From: Flammulina velutipes
Taxonomy: Eukaryota; Basidiomycota; Agaricomycetes; Agaricales; Physalacriaceae
Length of the DNA stretch: 64,000 nt
Direction: 5' to 3'
Assembly (NCBI GenBank): GCA_011800155.1
Contig: CM022373.1
Location: 2,356,001 to 2,420,000, forward strand
The notes under the pieces were generated by a model. The model had not been told where the DNA came from and did not search any database. It saw nothing but the letters and a program-made list of their open reading frames with translations. Below are positions 1-11,063 of this stretch, piece after piece. The position numbers were made by a program, and so were the translations under genes. The first letter of the stretch is position 1. Each line of letters starts with the position of its first letter.

Positions 1-17
1 GGAAGAGAGAAACGTAC

Positions 18-348
18 CTAGCGCATACACTTCATTCCCGAGTTCCTCGTGCTCCTTCTCAAAGAGACTCTTGGTCTGCACAATCTCGCGCTTCGCGTTT
101 TCCACTGATGTTGTGAGCTGGTCCACCCGATCCGAGAATGTTTCAAAGTGCGACTGGGTGTCATGAAGGAGCAGGCGCAGTGAGGTACTAGTCTTGTCGA
201 TCGGCGCGAGAGGCGGGACAGGAAGCCCTTTGCTCGGTAGACTTGAGGTATCCTTTCGCTGTAGATGGGCCCATAACATCGACGAGTTCGAAGACTTGGT
301 CTGCGACTGACTACAGAGCGTAGTGTTACTGAGAGTATGCGAGCTCAT
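18..348 (-). CDS. Partial coiled-coil protein, first exon only
   Basis: The reverse strand opens with an ATG at 348 and reads 110 codons to a GTACGT splice donor immediately left of position 18, so this is the first exon of a gene that continues outside the window. The first ~50 residues are Ser/Thr-rich and look disordered. From about residue 55 the sequence turns into charged and leucine-containing heptads (LRLLLHDTQSHFETFSDRVD, then a Glu/Lys-rich stretch) that look like the start of a coiled coil. No catalytic motif or signal peptide is visible. I do not recognise the family; a coiled-coil structural or DNA-repair/meiotic scaffold would fit, but nothing here proves it. Confidence 0.6.
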
Positions 349-1184
349 GATGGCGAATGATCAAGATCAAACAAAGTCAACAAGCGTCCACAACGTTCCA
401 CAAGCAACATATAATTCAGCGAGAATCCATAGAATGTTCTTATAAACTCAATTCAGAGTAGTTAACTGAAAATACGACATACTGCAAGCTAGAGCCAGTG
501 TAGAGTGACAGTCGAACGTGCTTTCAATTCTGTTCAGTACACATGTGGCGCTTGACAGCGGAGTTTAGATCAGTTCCTCATGAAACACAAACTTGTCCAC
601 AACATGCCCTCAACGTCGGGTTCTTGCAAATGCCTGCTGCGTATTGCTTAGTGCAGCGCGTTTCGTTGTGACTCCGCAGGCTGTCAGTATGCTCAAACGG
701 GAGAACTTTCCTCTCTACGAGGATGCTTTTGGCGATTTCTAGGGGTGCGCGCTTTCTAGTTTGTGCTCTGGACGGCCAGACTAGGCTTCGTGCATTGTAT
801 TTTTTTTAGCATGGGTCCCTAGGTCAGCTCGAGTCGGGTTGAACTGCACTGGCGCGACGGACCCATAACAATACATTGCTCACGCAAACAGTCCCGCCAG
901 GGCACTCTCTTGGGGCGGTGTTTGACACCTTGTTGTCTATGAAGTCCGCAGCATTATTGACTAGAGTTCGCGATGATCACGACCCTCTAACACTTAGATT
1001 AGCAAGTCTCAATCTGGTTGGGTATAAATACGATGACATTTTCTCTGGGATCTATCACTTCTTTCTTCATCCTCGTCTTCTGTTCTTTTCATTCTATTCT
1101 TCGACAGGACTTTCTTCTTCTATTGTGTGTTTCGTTTGCTCTTTTCTTGATCGAGTATTGACGCCACATTTCCTTCTAGTCACT
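349..1184. other. Intergenic region with divergent promoters
   Basis: This stretch separates the reverse-strand coiled-coil gene from the forward RTA1-like gene. A TATA-like element (TATAAATA, 1023-1030) is followed by CT-rich sequence up to the ATG at 1185, a typical fungal promoter layout for the RTA1-like gene. A long open frame starting at 876 runs through the first intron of that gene and has no family resemblance, so I do not treat it as coding. Confidence 0.5.
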
Positions 1185-2460
1185 ATGTCAAACTCGTCAG
1201 TCTCAGATATCAACCCAGAGGACACGTCCTACGGATATGTCCCCGATCGCGTCGGCTGCTACATCTTTGTTATCGTTTTCGGTTTGGCCACCCGTAGGTG
1301 TTTCTTTCTATCACGGATAATCGTATCCTCATCTATCTTCTATAGTCGTACATCTTGGTCAGACCATCCGCTTCCGTATGTGGTGGACCATTCCAACTAT
1401 CCTCCTTGCTGGATGTTTGGAAATTCTTGGTTGGAGTGGACGCCTCTGGTCAAGCTTCAACCCGGACGCCTACATCCCGTACATGATCCAGTAAGTTTTC
1501 TGATATAAACAAATCAACGAATATGCTCACGGCGTTCAATAGAATTGTGTGCACGATTATTGGTCCTACCCCTCTCCTTGCTGCCAATTTTATCATCTTT
1601 GGTGCCATCATCCGCATTTTGGGGCCGATGTACAGCAGGATTGGTCCTCGAAAATGTGAGTTTATGGTACTCTTTGAAGTCCTTCCATTAATCGCTCTAT
1701 TTCCGTAGATTCCTTGTTTTTCGTCTCATGTGTTAGTCTTTCTTCCTGCTACAACTCTGAACGCCACGTATTAACGCCTTCATCAGGACGTAGTCTCTCT
1801 CGTCATTCAGGCTGCCGGAGGAGCCATCGCCGCTGGCGCTGGAGACTTTGAAGCAGCCGATTTAGGCGGCAACATTATGCTAGGCGGTATTGTTTTTCAG
1901 CTCGGTACGTCCTGTCGATGTCCTCATCACGTCTGAAGCTGATTTCTTTTCGCCGTAGTCATCATCCTCATATACACTTCCCTTGCAACGGAGTTCTTCT
2001 GGCGCTACATGAAGGGAATCCCGGTCTCTCCCAAACACTCGAATCTGAAGGGACCTCACATGTCGAAAAATACCAAGATCATGATTTCGGCATTAGTGCT
2101 CAACCTGTTGTGCCTCTTCGTCCGGTACGTCTGGTTTACCTTTGGTCATCCTTGTGGATACCGAACATATTCTAGTGCCGTCTATCGTACTTTTGAGCTC
2201 GCCGATGGATGGAGGGGTGAGATTATCAAGAACGAGGTTTACTTCAGTATGTCGTTCCTTCTTACTCTGGATTTCTGATCGGTAAACTAATGGGTTCTAT
2301 AGACCTATTTGATGGTTCCGTAGTCGTTATCGCCTTCATCGTCTTCAACATAGCACATCCCGGTGTTCTGGTTGGCCGGCAGATGGGTAAAGACATCATG
2401 AACCAGCTGGACGCCAGCCTCAACTCAGTCGAGATGTCTAACAACTCCTTTTCGCGCTGA
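1185..2460 (+). CDS. RTA1-like seven-helix membrane protein
   Basis: A 300-residue integral membrane protein of the RTA1 / lipid-translocating exporter family (yeast RTA1, RSB1, RTM1), which are plasma-membrane proteins linked to sphingoid-base efflux and resistance to toxic lipids or amino-sterols. Exons: 1185-1293, 1346-1490, 1543-1655, 1709-1731, 1787-1904, 1959-2124, 2176-2246, 2303-2460; all junctions keep phase. Seen directly: about seven hydrophobic segments, the motif TLVHLGQTIRFRMWW after helix 1, LEILGWSGRLWSS, a conserved IIGPTPLLAANF segment, and DVVSLVIQAAGG, all hallmarks of the family. The length is normal for it. Exon 4 is only 23 nt. Expression may be inducible by lipid or drug stress as in yeast, but that is inference. 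The transported substrate cannot be read from sequence. Confidence 0.9.
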
Positions 2461-2475
2461 TCTAAATTTTTATGC

Positions 2476-2502
2476 CCTTCTTCTTCTTCTTCTTCTTCTT
2501 CT
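2476..2502 (+). repeat. CTT trinucleotide microsatellite
   Basis: A run of about eight CTT units lies 16 nt after the stop codon of the RTA1-like gene, so it would be in its 3' untranslated region. It is a simple-sequence repeat with no coding role that I can see. Confidence 0.85.
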
Positions 2503-2824
2503 AACGAACCTGTTGTTTATTTATTTTCTTCAATGTTCATGTGGCGTATTTTTGTGACGAAGTACACAAAAATCAAAATGAGAACAATTCATTGCCATAC
2601 AGATGTTTTTGAGTGTTGTCATTGTATAATGAACAAAAAGGATCGTCGTATACTAATACCGTATAGCACAACCTCGCCTTTGACCCTCCGTGGGAATTCT
2701 CTCAAGTTGCACGGCAAATGGGCGGCAATTACGACCTCTTCTTCCCTGCCAGCAACGACACTGACATCGTCGTGGCCATTTCATTTCACTATGGCTCTCT
2801 CAATACCACAACGAAGTCTTGTCT

Positions 2825-5771
2825 ATGCCTTCAGGATGCAAAGAAATACTGTCGCAACTGGAGCATTTGGTACGACCTTTTTCTGAGTCTGAATTATCTC
2901 CACCTAGGTTTGTGTTCTTTTGCCTGGTCAGATTCAATGTTGACGACGAACTGAAAGGTGGTCGTACTACGATACGATGGAGGAAGCTAGTTCTACAGTC
3001 GAGTTACGCGATTTCGAGTCGATTTTGAATGTGCTTCGTTGCATGAAGGCAGAATGGCGTAAGGAGCGTCTTGAGGTCCCTGCAGCTTGGGTGGTGAGTT
3101 TGCTTTCTTGACCTGTCACCGTCAATGTTTGAATATATATTAGCCTTCGGTATCCCCGTTACAAACTCTCTGCCCTTTCATTCCTGATTATAGCATTGGC
3201 TTCATGACAGCGCCTATACAGTCGAAGTTACACCCATTGACGAATGAACAACTAGTGGATCGCCATGATCATATTTCCATTCGACCCGATTTCTGTCTGT
3301 CGAACTACCGAATTCCAACTATTTATGCCCAGGTCATAGGCGACGGGTACAATGGCCTCACTGCATGGCAGCTTCAAGCGCCTTGCTCAACAGTCGTTGG
3401 AGACCTCATGATGTACTACACGGGGCAAGAAAGTGTAGCGGATTACACTATCTCCGGCCCTTTCGTTGGTATCCCTGGCTGCTGGCTTACACGGTATGTT
3501 GATATGTCCTGCACAAGGTTCATAGACTGATTTTTTTTTACCCAGAGCAACAAATTCCTACCTACCGGCCTCGCTTGCAGCCCCGGCTCCGGGATTGGAC
3601 CTCGAGTTCGCTGTGCTCCCTCACCCCCGAAGGTCTTCATCTCCCGCCGATATTCTGCGAAACGCGTCGCTTAGCATTACTCTGGCCCATTCCGCGATAT
3701 TACTGGCTATGAAGGGACCTACGCCATGGGCAGAATCATCTCAACCTCCCACCACGCTTCGTGATGTGGTCCACGCGTTGTCACTACATGCTCAGTCAAG
3801 CCTCCAGGTTTTACGGCTGACATGGCATTTTCGCCATGAAGATGCCACTTCATTGGCTCCGCTTCCGAACGACCCAATCATTTTCGGCCTGATTTACGAT
3901 TCGCGCAAGGTTCACCTCGTCGCGCATTTCTGGGGCTCAGATACAGACCTCATTTCGGTGGTCGTGGATACCCTCGACTTCCCTTCAGACGTCGATCCGG
4001 ATACCGTGGACTTTCCAGCGTGGTCTGAGAACAGGGTTCGCCTAGTTCTTGCTCTCCTCACAGTGCAGCGTCACATGTTTCGCCTGGCATCCCTCTGGGA
4101 TGACGTTCGATTCCCTTCCGACATTTCACGCCTCTCGTCCCAGTTGGACACCATCATCATGGAGCCTGAATCGACCTCGCAGATGTGTGGCACTGAAAGT
4201 GTTTATAGTGAGCCAAGTGACTCCGAAGATACCTCTGCCAATTCAAAGACATGTAGCACTGATAACATTCCCAGCGAGCCAAGTGACGCTTCAGATCATC
4301 CTGAAGACTGCTGTCCTCCTGTTGAATCACCGGTACACGATAGTGGTGACATTGACGACCAGCCAAGCGGGCCTCCGGACTCTAGAGGATGCGAGGATTG
4401 CGCCAGCTTGGTCTGCGTTTGCGCTGACATTGAAGAGGAAAAACAGGAAAACATCAATACTTTCCTGTTATCAAGCCGGCCACTCACAATCGAAGTTTGG
4501 GGTCACAATGTGACCTCATTGTCGCTTCAAGATACTACGTTAGTTGTTCAAGATCCAGCACCGGTCTACGAGGACATTGGCCGACAAGAGCTTGACCTGA
4601 ATGCAGTCGATACTATAGAGTCTTCGGAATCTACGCCATTTGAGAGTGAATCGTAGGTTGCCTCGAGCTCAGTTAGTGTCATGTTAACTCAGTTTTATGC
4701 TAGGTTCTGGAAGTTCTATGACGAAGACCCTTTGTGCTACGAGGACGACCTTCCCGCGTACTGGAATGATATTCTCAAACACTCCATCTGGAATCCGTTT
4801 CCTGCTATCCCTGTCCCCGAATCGTGGCTGGTAAGTCTTTCACTCGTGCTACATTGTCGAGTGATCAATGTTAGTCTAGTGCAACGATTCAGAAAAGTCA
4901 GCTTCTTTGGGCACTAGCATTACCTCAATGACATACGCCCTCGACCTCTTCACCAAGAGCCTATTGACCTTTGCGCGTGACACCCTTGACCCAATAGTCA
5001 AAATCGAAAAGCTCAAGGCGGTGGTATATAAGTGTGCAGTACGCATAAAGCCAATTCTCTCTCTCAACGACCTTCCTCGAGATCATCCGCAATCGATCAG
5101 CTCGGCAATGCTGGCTTTTTTCGCCCATTCATGCTCTCTATCTTATGAGCGCCGCCTAATAGATGCTATGGTGCCCGCTCTGTCTGGATTCTTATATGTG
5201 CCTGGATGTCGTGTATCTCAGTACGTCCGTTGATGAGTAACCACATTCGCTGACCTCTATTATTAGTTCATTCCCTCAGCCAGACGACAATGCATTGTTC
5301 GAAGGTGCCCTTGAAAGCCGCGTCGTTATTGAAGGTCTTCCGGAAACTCACTGGCCGTCGCTGATAGTCGCTATGCCCTGGGATGCCCGACCTCTGCAAG
5401 ACGGGTCCGCGCCATTGACGAAATACTTTGAACGGTCGTTGAGCATACTCACGACACTCTATAGCGAGACCCCCAATCCGACGGTGCTCCCACCATGGTG
5501 TGTCCTTGTTGGAATCGTGTACGCAGCAACAGGATTTCGTGTTTATGGACATTATCCGTTGTGGAACAAAGACGAAGATCGTTGGGACTATATCTCTGTC
5601 CAGCTGTGCAACAGATATGACGTCCAGTTCTCCGAATCCTATATTCGCGATTCATGTTCCGCTGCCTATGTACTACTTTGCATTCAACGGCATGCACATG
5701 AGGTTCAGGTCCAGCTCCGTCAGTCGATACATAAATACGGATGGGTTTTACAGGCAGATATATCTCCATAA
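2825..5771 (+). CDS. Unrecognised family, copy A (882 aa)
   Basis: A seven-exon gene (2825-2907, 2958-3093, 3144-3493, 3546-4652, 4704-4830, 4880-5220, 5267-5771) coding for 882 residues. The start was chosen because the same ATG and following residues (M-x-S-x-C-K-x-x-L-S) occur in copies B and C. Blocks shared with copy B: RPDFCLSNYRI, ISGPFxGIPGCW, DLEFxVLPHPR, TVDFPAWSENRVRL, ASLWDDV, the exon-6 block ending SGF-YVPGCRVS, and WPSLIVAMPWDARPL followed by a W-C-V-L-x-G core and QRHA. Between residues ~390 and ~560 lies a poorly conserved acidic, Ser/Cys-rich spacer. No signal peptide, membrane helix or known catalytic motif is visible, so it is probably soluble and intracellular. The function is unknown. 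The preserved frame and intron phases in two copies argue for a working gene. Confidence 0.8.
4185..4385 (+). repeat. Short intragenic repeats in acidic spacer of copy A
   Basis: Within exon 4 of copy A, two adjacent units carry the peptide S-E-P-S-D flanked by Cys-rich acidic residues (around 4200-4225 and 4270-4290), and a looser third unit (Q-P-S-G-P-P-D) follows near 4360. At DNA level the shared core is GAGCCAAGTGAC. Copy B has a shorter, different spacer at the same place, so the repeat seems to have expanded in copy A only. Confidence 0.6.
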
Positions 5772-5982
5772 TCTTTACCATGGCAATTGAATACGTGACA
5801 TTTCTTGGATCCTCTTCATTCGCGGTGCCGCGTTGTGGCTTTAATTTCTTGAAGACGGAGACGATAGGAACGACCAAGTGGCAGAAACAAATTGATACAA
5901 CATATTATTCGGGTGTATAGGCACCGTAAGTAGGTGGATGATAGAGTAGTAGATCATAGCGGTTCGTCAGGATATGTGCATA

Positions 5983-6382
5983 TTAATGCTTCGCGTTTAG
6001 CTCAGCCGTTCGCTGTTGGTATTCGTCGTGGCCCTATAAAACACGTCCATTAGTTCCAGAGGCGTTAAAAGGCGTAATAAAACGCACCATGGCAGCGGGC
6101 AGATTGTTCTGGATTTCCGCGCTAGGAATATGAGGTCCTTTCGCGTTATGAGCACCCATAATAGGGTCAGACCTCAGACCACCACCACCATGATTGGGTT
6201 GGAGGTCGGCAGGATCATTGGTTTTCTGTAGCTCTAGGTAAGTATCATGAACATGAAGAGGGTTCGTGAAGACTAACAGCAGGATGAGGCTGGATGGAGA
6301 ATTGCTGCTCCTCCCCTTTATTGTTGGGACTGGAGGGAGAAGAGGAAAATTTAGATTTAATCTTGTTGATGAAGCTGGACAT
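5983..6382 (-). CDS. Small conserved-looking hydrophilic protein (99 aa)
   Basis: A three-exon gene (6382-6278, 6231-6088, 6033-5983) coding for 99 residues. The N-terminus (MSSFINKIKSKF) is a short basic amphipathic stretch. The second exon contains SDPIMGAHNAKGPHIPSAEI and then QNNLP, and the protein ends HDEYQQRTAELNAKH. The pattern I-P-x-x-E-I-x-x-N-L-P followed by a C-terminal A-E-L-N resembles small fungal proteins of unknown role that I have seen before, but I cannot attach a name. No signal peptide or membrane helix is visible. It lies 293 bp downstream of calmodulin on the same strand. The first acceptor was chosen to keep frame (CTAGAG before the second exon). Confidence 0.65.
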
Positions 6383-6675
6383 GGTGTGTTGAGTTCCTTC
6401 CGAACGAGATACGCACCTTATATACGAGCAATGAGTCATGACGTGCTGCGGTGCGTCTGTGGCGCATCTATCATATCAGTGACATCATGTTCCTTGAGAT
6501 GACGAGGGATTGCTGCGCTTGCGGCGATTATAGACGATTGTGGGCTAGCCAACGGCGAGAAGTGCCAGGAAGTACCGTCGATAATTAACTACCACTGCCA
6601 GCTGACGAGTTCAGATCTTTATCAACAACTACGATTTGTCGATAGGAAGAACAATTGTACATGGAGTTCTGGAAT

Positions 6676-7495
6676 TTAATGTGCGCCACGCATCATCTGT
6701 TAAAACGATCAGGAAAATGCATAGATAGACAGAGTATTGGACGCATACCTTGTAAAACTCTACCGCGCGCAAAGGTAGCGGTTAGTGTATTGCGGCCGAG
6801 AACTGTGATGAAGCTTACCTTGATAGTCAATCTCTCCATTGCCATCGACGTCTGCCTCCTTGATCATCGCGTCCAGCTCGGCCTCTGTCAAGCGTTCGCC
6901 TTCATGTAGATGGAATTGTAAACGTCCAATTCCCACAGCCGGCTGAAATCACTTACCCAGACCTGCCATAACCTGCTTTAACTCAACGGCGCTGATGGAT
7001 CCACTCCCGTCCTTGTCAAACACCTTGAAGGCCTGCTTGATCTCATCTTCACTGTCCATGTCGTGGACGCGTTTGGACATCATGGAGATGAACTCGGGAA
7101 AGTCGATGGTCCCATTGCCGTCCGAGTCGACTTCGTTGACCATCTCGTGTAGCTCAGCGTCAGTTGGGTTCTGGCCGAGGGAGCGCATGACGGTGCCCAG
7201 TTCCGTTGTGGTTATTGTGCCATCTCCGTCTGGATGGGATTGAATTAGAACTGGTAGTAGGGGTAGAGGTCTCGTAACAGACCTTTGTCGAACAAGGAGA
7301 ATGCTTCCTTGAATTCTAGAGGGACATGTTACAAGGTTGCCTGGCTATTCGAAGGCCACGTACCAGTGATTTCCTCTATACGCGATGGCAGACGGTCAAC
7401 ATAATTCGAGCAGATCGGGCATTACTTGCCTGCAGACTAGGAGGTCTTAGCATCACAGCCACGCCAAGAGTTCATCGACATACCAATTGATCCAT
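6676..7495 (-). CDS. CMD1: Calmodulin
   Basis: Calmodulin, the small cytosolic calcium sensor that activates kinases, calcineurin and cytoskeletal partners. Eight exons (7495-7484, 7436-7430, 7375-7364, 7315-7283, 7229-6957, 6899-6819, 6759-6749, 6696-6676) give exactly 149 residues, the canonical length. The four EF-hand loops are all intact: [36 protein letters not shown] and [12 protein letters not shown], with the acidic residue at loop position 12 each time. The N-terminus (MDQLSAEEITEFKEAF) is only recovered by using a 7-nt microexon at 7430-7436 whose downstream intron has a GC donor (GCAAGT). The C-terminus is slightly unusual, ending FYKMMRGAH instead of the common FVKMM-x-x-K. Identity is secure; the microexon is inferred from phase, intron size and the canonical N-terminus. 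Confidence 0.93.
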
Positions 7496-8039
7496 TTGAA
7501 TACGCTTTCGGGTTAACTCGTGAGGCTGATACAATGCAGTTGGAGGAAGAAAAGCAAAGAGCACTAAATAGTAAAGAGGCAGGCGTTATGAGCGCGCTTA
7601 CGGCATGATGGATAATATTAATGTTTCACCTTGAAATATGGGAAATGAGAAAGAGAACAGACTCAGACTGAGAAGGCCATTTTATACTTGTCTTGAAGGC
7701 GCATGTATCAGCGCACCGCCTCGTCCAGTCATAGAACGCTGTGTATTCCAGCTTTCACTGCCACCTCAAATCAGTCGAGATCGGCAGATGCCGACGCGAC
7801 TTCCTCTCGTAAGTCATTGAATTGGAAAGCGAGCATATTATGAACTCTTGGTACTATCACCAGACATGATAACCATGGGGACTTGAAGAAAACAATTGAC
7901 TCGTCGTCCATTTACTTCGCCTTCCTATTTGGAGAACGATTGAGCGACAAGCGGTATTAGCAGTAGGACTCCATTGAGCATTATAAGATAGTAGATATAC
8001 AAATGTCCAAACAATCATGTACCATAGCTTGTACGTTCC

Positions 8040-10816
8040 TCACAACGGAGGCAGCGGTCTTCGACATTGAGGGCATATGTTCTTGCAACCATTAGTATAT
8101 CTGGCGCACGACCCATCAAAGAACACACCTTGATAGCCAACCACTTCTCCAAACACTCGGTATGGAATAAATGCGAGCACGGCGCCAAGCTATAACTCTT
8201 CCTCGTAACTGCACTCCCGACGCCCACCTGGACAGCATGGAACAAGCCTCCTTTCGAAGATCGTTTCTTGTTGTCCCAATCATCATCATGCAGATGTTTC
8301 TGGTCCATCGACTTCCGTCCTTTTACTAGAGTAGGATCGATATGTATGGCGTCCATGCAGATGGCACAGTCGCCCAATGTTTGTTCTGGCGCTTCGGGAT
8401 CCGGTAGAGGTATGAGCGGATGGTAGTCATAGGACTTGACGGCAGCATACTGTTGATAGAATTAGTATCATAATTATGCAAGACCTTGATAACTCACTCT
8501 AGCGGGGACAAAGAAAGCAGGACCGAAGACGTCTTGTAGGATAACGATAAGCGCCTGGAAACACACGAAAGCGGCAAGAGGGTATGCCCAAGCTAAAGGG
8601 ATAAGTTAGCTATTGATCAATGCGATCCATAGTGTCACCTACATCGAGGTTCGACTTCAAGAACATTCGAGGGACAGACCAGAAAATCTGTGAACGACAA
8701 TAAGCAGGGGCCTCTCAAGATTTGGGAACAACTTACACATAGCCAAGGACAACCTACACACAGTGTTGCCAATAACATACTCTTTCGCAAGTCCGCTAGA
8801 CCGACCCCGGCGGATTGACCGTATGATCTGTGGTAGCCATATTGACGAATATGTAACTGCCACAAACATGAAGGATAGAGTAGGCGACAGTATAACCCGA
8901 ACGATAAAGGCCAAGAAGGCGAACATCGTAAGCCCTGCCAAAAAGTTAGCTTTGTGTTCAAGGGGGCCAAAGATTGAGGCATACACATCCTGGCACCAGG
9001 ATCTGTCCTAAGATGGTGAGCGGCAAATGCCCAAAATGTCGGTGAATCGGGTAAAGTGGGAGGTGTGGCAGCAGGAGGCGGAGGCGGAACGGTACTCGTT
9101 GGGAGAGTGTCAGATGGCGTTGGAACAGGAGCCGGCGGGGCGGACACTTGATCCTCGGGCAGTTGTATCTGATGAATGAGAATCGAAAATTGCTTGAAAT
9201 CGAATGTCAGATGTCAGTCGAAGATAAAATATGAATGACTGACAGCTTCATAAACGAAGACAGCGCAGGCCAGAAAGGCTGGAGCTGTTAATGATATCGA
9301 GGGTTTTCCTTCGGCGATGATGGCAAAAGTGATGTGGCCAGCGAAACAGACTGAATCTATCGTTGCTTGTGAGAAGAACATCCATCGAGACGCTCGGGAG
9401 AGACCGGCGGGGGTTCGACTACGCTCCATTTGTCTGGATAAGAGCCACAGGATGATAAAGTAGATAACGCTGGCGCTTCCCGCATCTAAAATCTAATTAG
9501 AATGGTTCGTCAAGAAAGACTGGCAAACTCACAGCTTGTAACTTTTCGGAAGAACGATGGCGCCCTGCAGTAGGATGAGAGACAAAAGATTATATCGCCG
9601 CCGAGAGACACACCTCAATCCTTTGATATGCTTGATTTCTAGCATGAGACCACAGTCCTTGCTGATCAAAAGTCCGGACATGAGGAGCAATGGGGCCGAC
9701 ACAACAGGAGCCCCAGTCGGGTGCTGCAATTCTTCTTCAAGGGCTTGCATATTTTCTGCAGACACATGCGAGGGATCGAGTTGGCCAAAGACAGCGAATG
9801 GACAGGTCGTCAGGCGAACATCTGAAGACAGATGAGATGAGGCGAGAGATATCGAGAACAAGCCTACCAAATAGAGAATTGTCCTGCTCGATTACTCCCG
9901 CGTCGATGACAGCTTTCAGCTTCTTTACGCGGGCAGTAAGCAGAGGTTCGATGAAGCGGGCGGTCTCGTTCATGTGTTCTTTGGGCACCAAAGCAGGAAG
10001 ATACCGAATATCTATGGGCCGACTTGTGAATGGTTAGAATAGCTTCACCAGGGAGGCAATAAACGTACTTGTAAGGTTCTGCAAATCCGTAAATCGAACC
10101 GTTCTTGAGAAAGTGCACGCCTTCAAAGTCAAAGTTGAGTTCTTTGCCAGTCCACCCGTCAGCTAGTTCTAATCTGCCCTAGAAATGAAATGAGGAATTA
10201 GACCCAAGCCGGAAGCTTACACTCACACTGATATGCGCCAGCTCCGAGCTGTTGATCCTCTTGTCGCCAGCACTGAGTGCAATCTTGTTCGTGGCGGTCC
10301 AGTTCCATTCGCCAATACGTTCAGAGACATCTGAAATGTTGAAATCCTGCGTGTATAGCGCAGCAGCAACGTTCCATGGTAGCGAGTCGTTGGCCGCCGT
10401 AAGATTATGGAAAGTTGTCTCGCCACGCATGAATCCTGTGACGTTGGTGTAGTACGACGCGCTTGCGGGGTCAATTCTTGTGTCGACAGGAAGGAAATTG
10501 TGGATAACGGTCTCTAATTGGGGGTCTCTGCTTTCCTAAAGCCGTTGGTTACTCCTTGATGCGCATCTGAGGACATATTGACACGCACCAGTGTAAAGTT
10601 GGCTTCCGCGCCGTTCATCCACAAAGTATAGTTCGCCAACTGCCATTCGAGTGATTCCAGAGCGTGTTGGTATTGGTGTCGTGCGAGAAATTCGTCACCG
10701 TTATTGTTCGTCAAGAGGAAGATAATGAGCATGAGGAATATAAAGGACGGGGCCGTCCGCCGCTGGCTCTGCTCGGGTGGCAAGCCAGCTTCCTCATTGC
10801 GAAGAGGGTCATCCAT
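8040..10816 (-). CDS. TUL1: Tul1/Dsc1-type membrane RING E3 ubiquitin ligase
   Basis: A 730-residue, 13-exon gene (10816-10589, 10535-10227, 10178-10069, 10022-9868, 9821-9614, 9564-9533, 9485-9244, 9192-8985, 8934-8737, 8687-8643, 8592-8498, 8449-8129, 8081-8040). It matches the Golgi/endosomal E3 ligase Tul1 (Dsc1 in fission yeast), core of the Dsc complex that ubiquitinates misplaced membrane proteins and, in some fungi, the SREBP precursor. Visible features: an N-terminal signal anchor (FIFLMLIIFLL), a lumenal domain with several N-x-S/T sites and the block RPIDIRYLPALVP, multiple C-terminal membrane helices (GSASVIYFIILWLLSRQME, then FAFLAFIVRV), and a C-terminal RING-H2 (CAIC, then CSHLFHTECLEKW and CPQC) ending RRPLPPL as in the family. 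A His/Asp-rich insertion sits inside the RING between the first and second cysteine pairs. Confidence 0.93.
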
Positions 10817-11063
10817 GCGCTGCTATATGCATGTAGAGGTCGATATCAATGGCAAGTCAATGGTGAGGTAGTCGTCGGCATTAGGCCCGTACTTGCCGAA
10901 CCTGGTGACACTTTCACTCTGCTCTCATCGCACTGGACGACATTTTACAAATGAGTACCAACGAACGTTTTCGAGCCGGGATCACCAAGCTACTTCTACG
11001 ATAAATGGTACATATGATCAATTGCAAGAGGTTATATTTCAAAGCATATCTAGCATACAGTAT

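Noticed and set aside
876..1508. A 210-codon open frame on the forward strand
   Set aside because: It runs across the promoter, first exon and first intron of the RTA1-like gene in another frame and has no family features.
7562..7606. Alternative first exon for calmodulin starting at ATG 7606 with an N-terminal extension
   Set aside because: It keeps phase but gives a 171-residue protein with a non-family start; the microexon model gives the exact canonical length and start.
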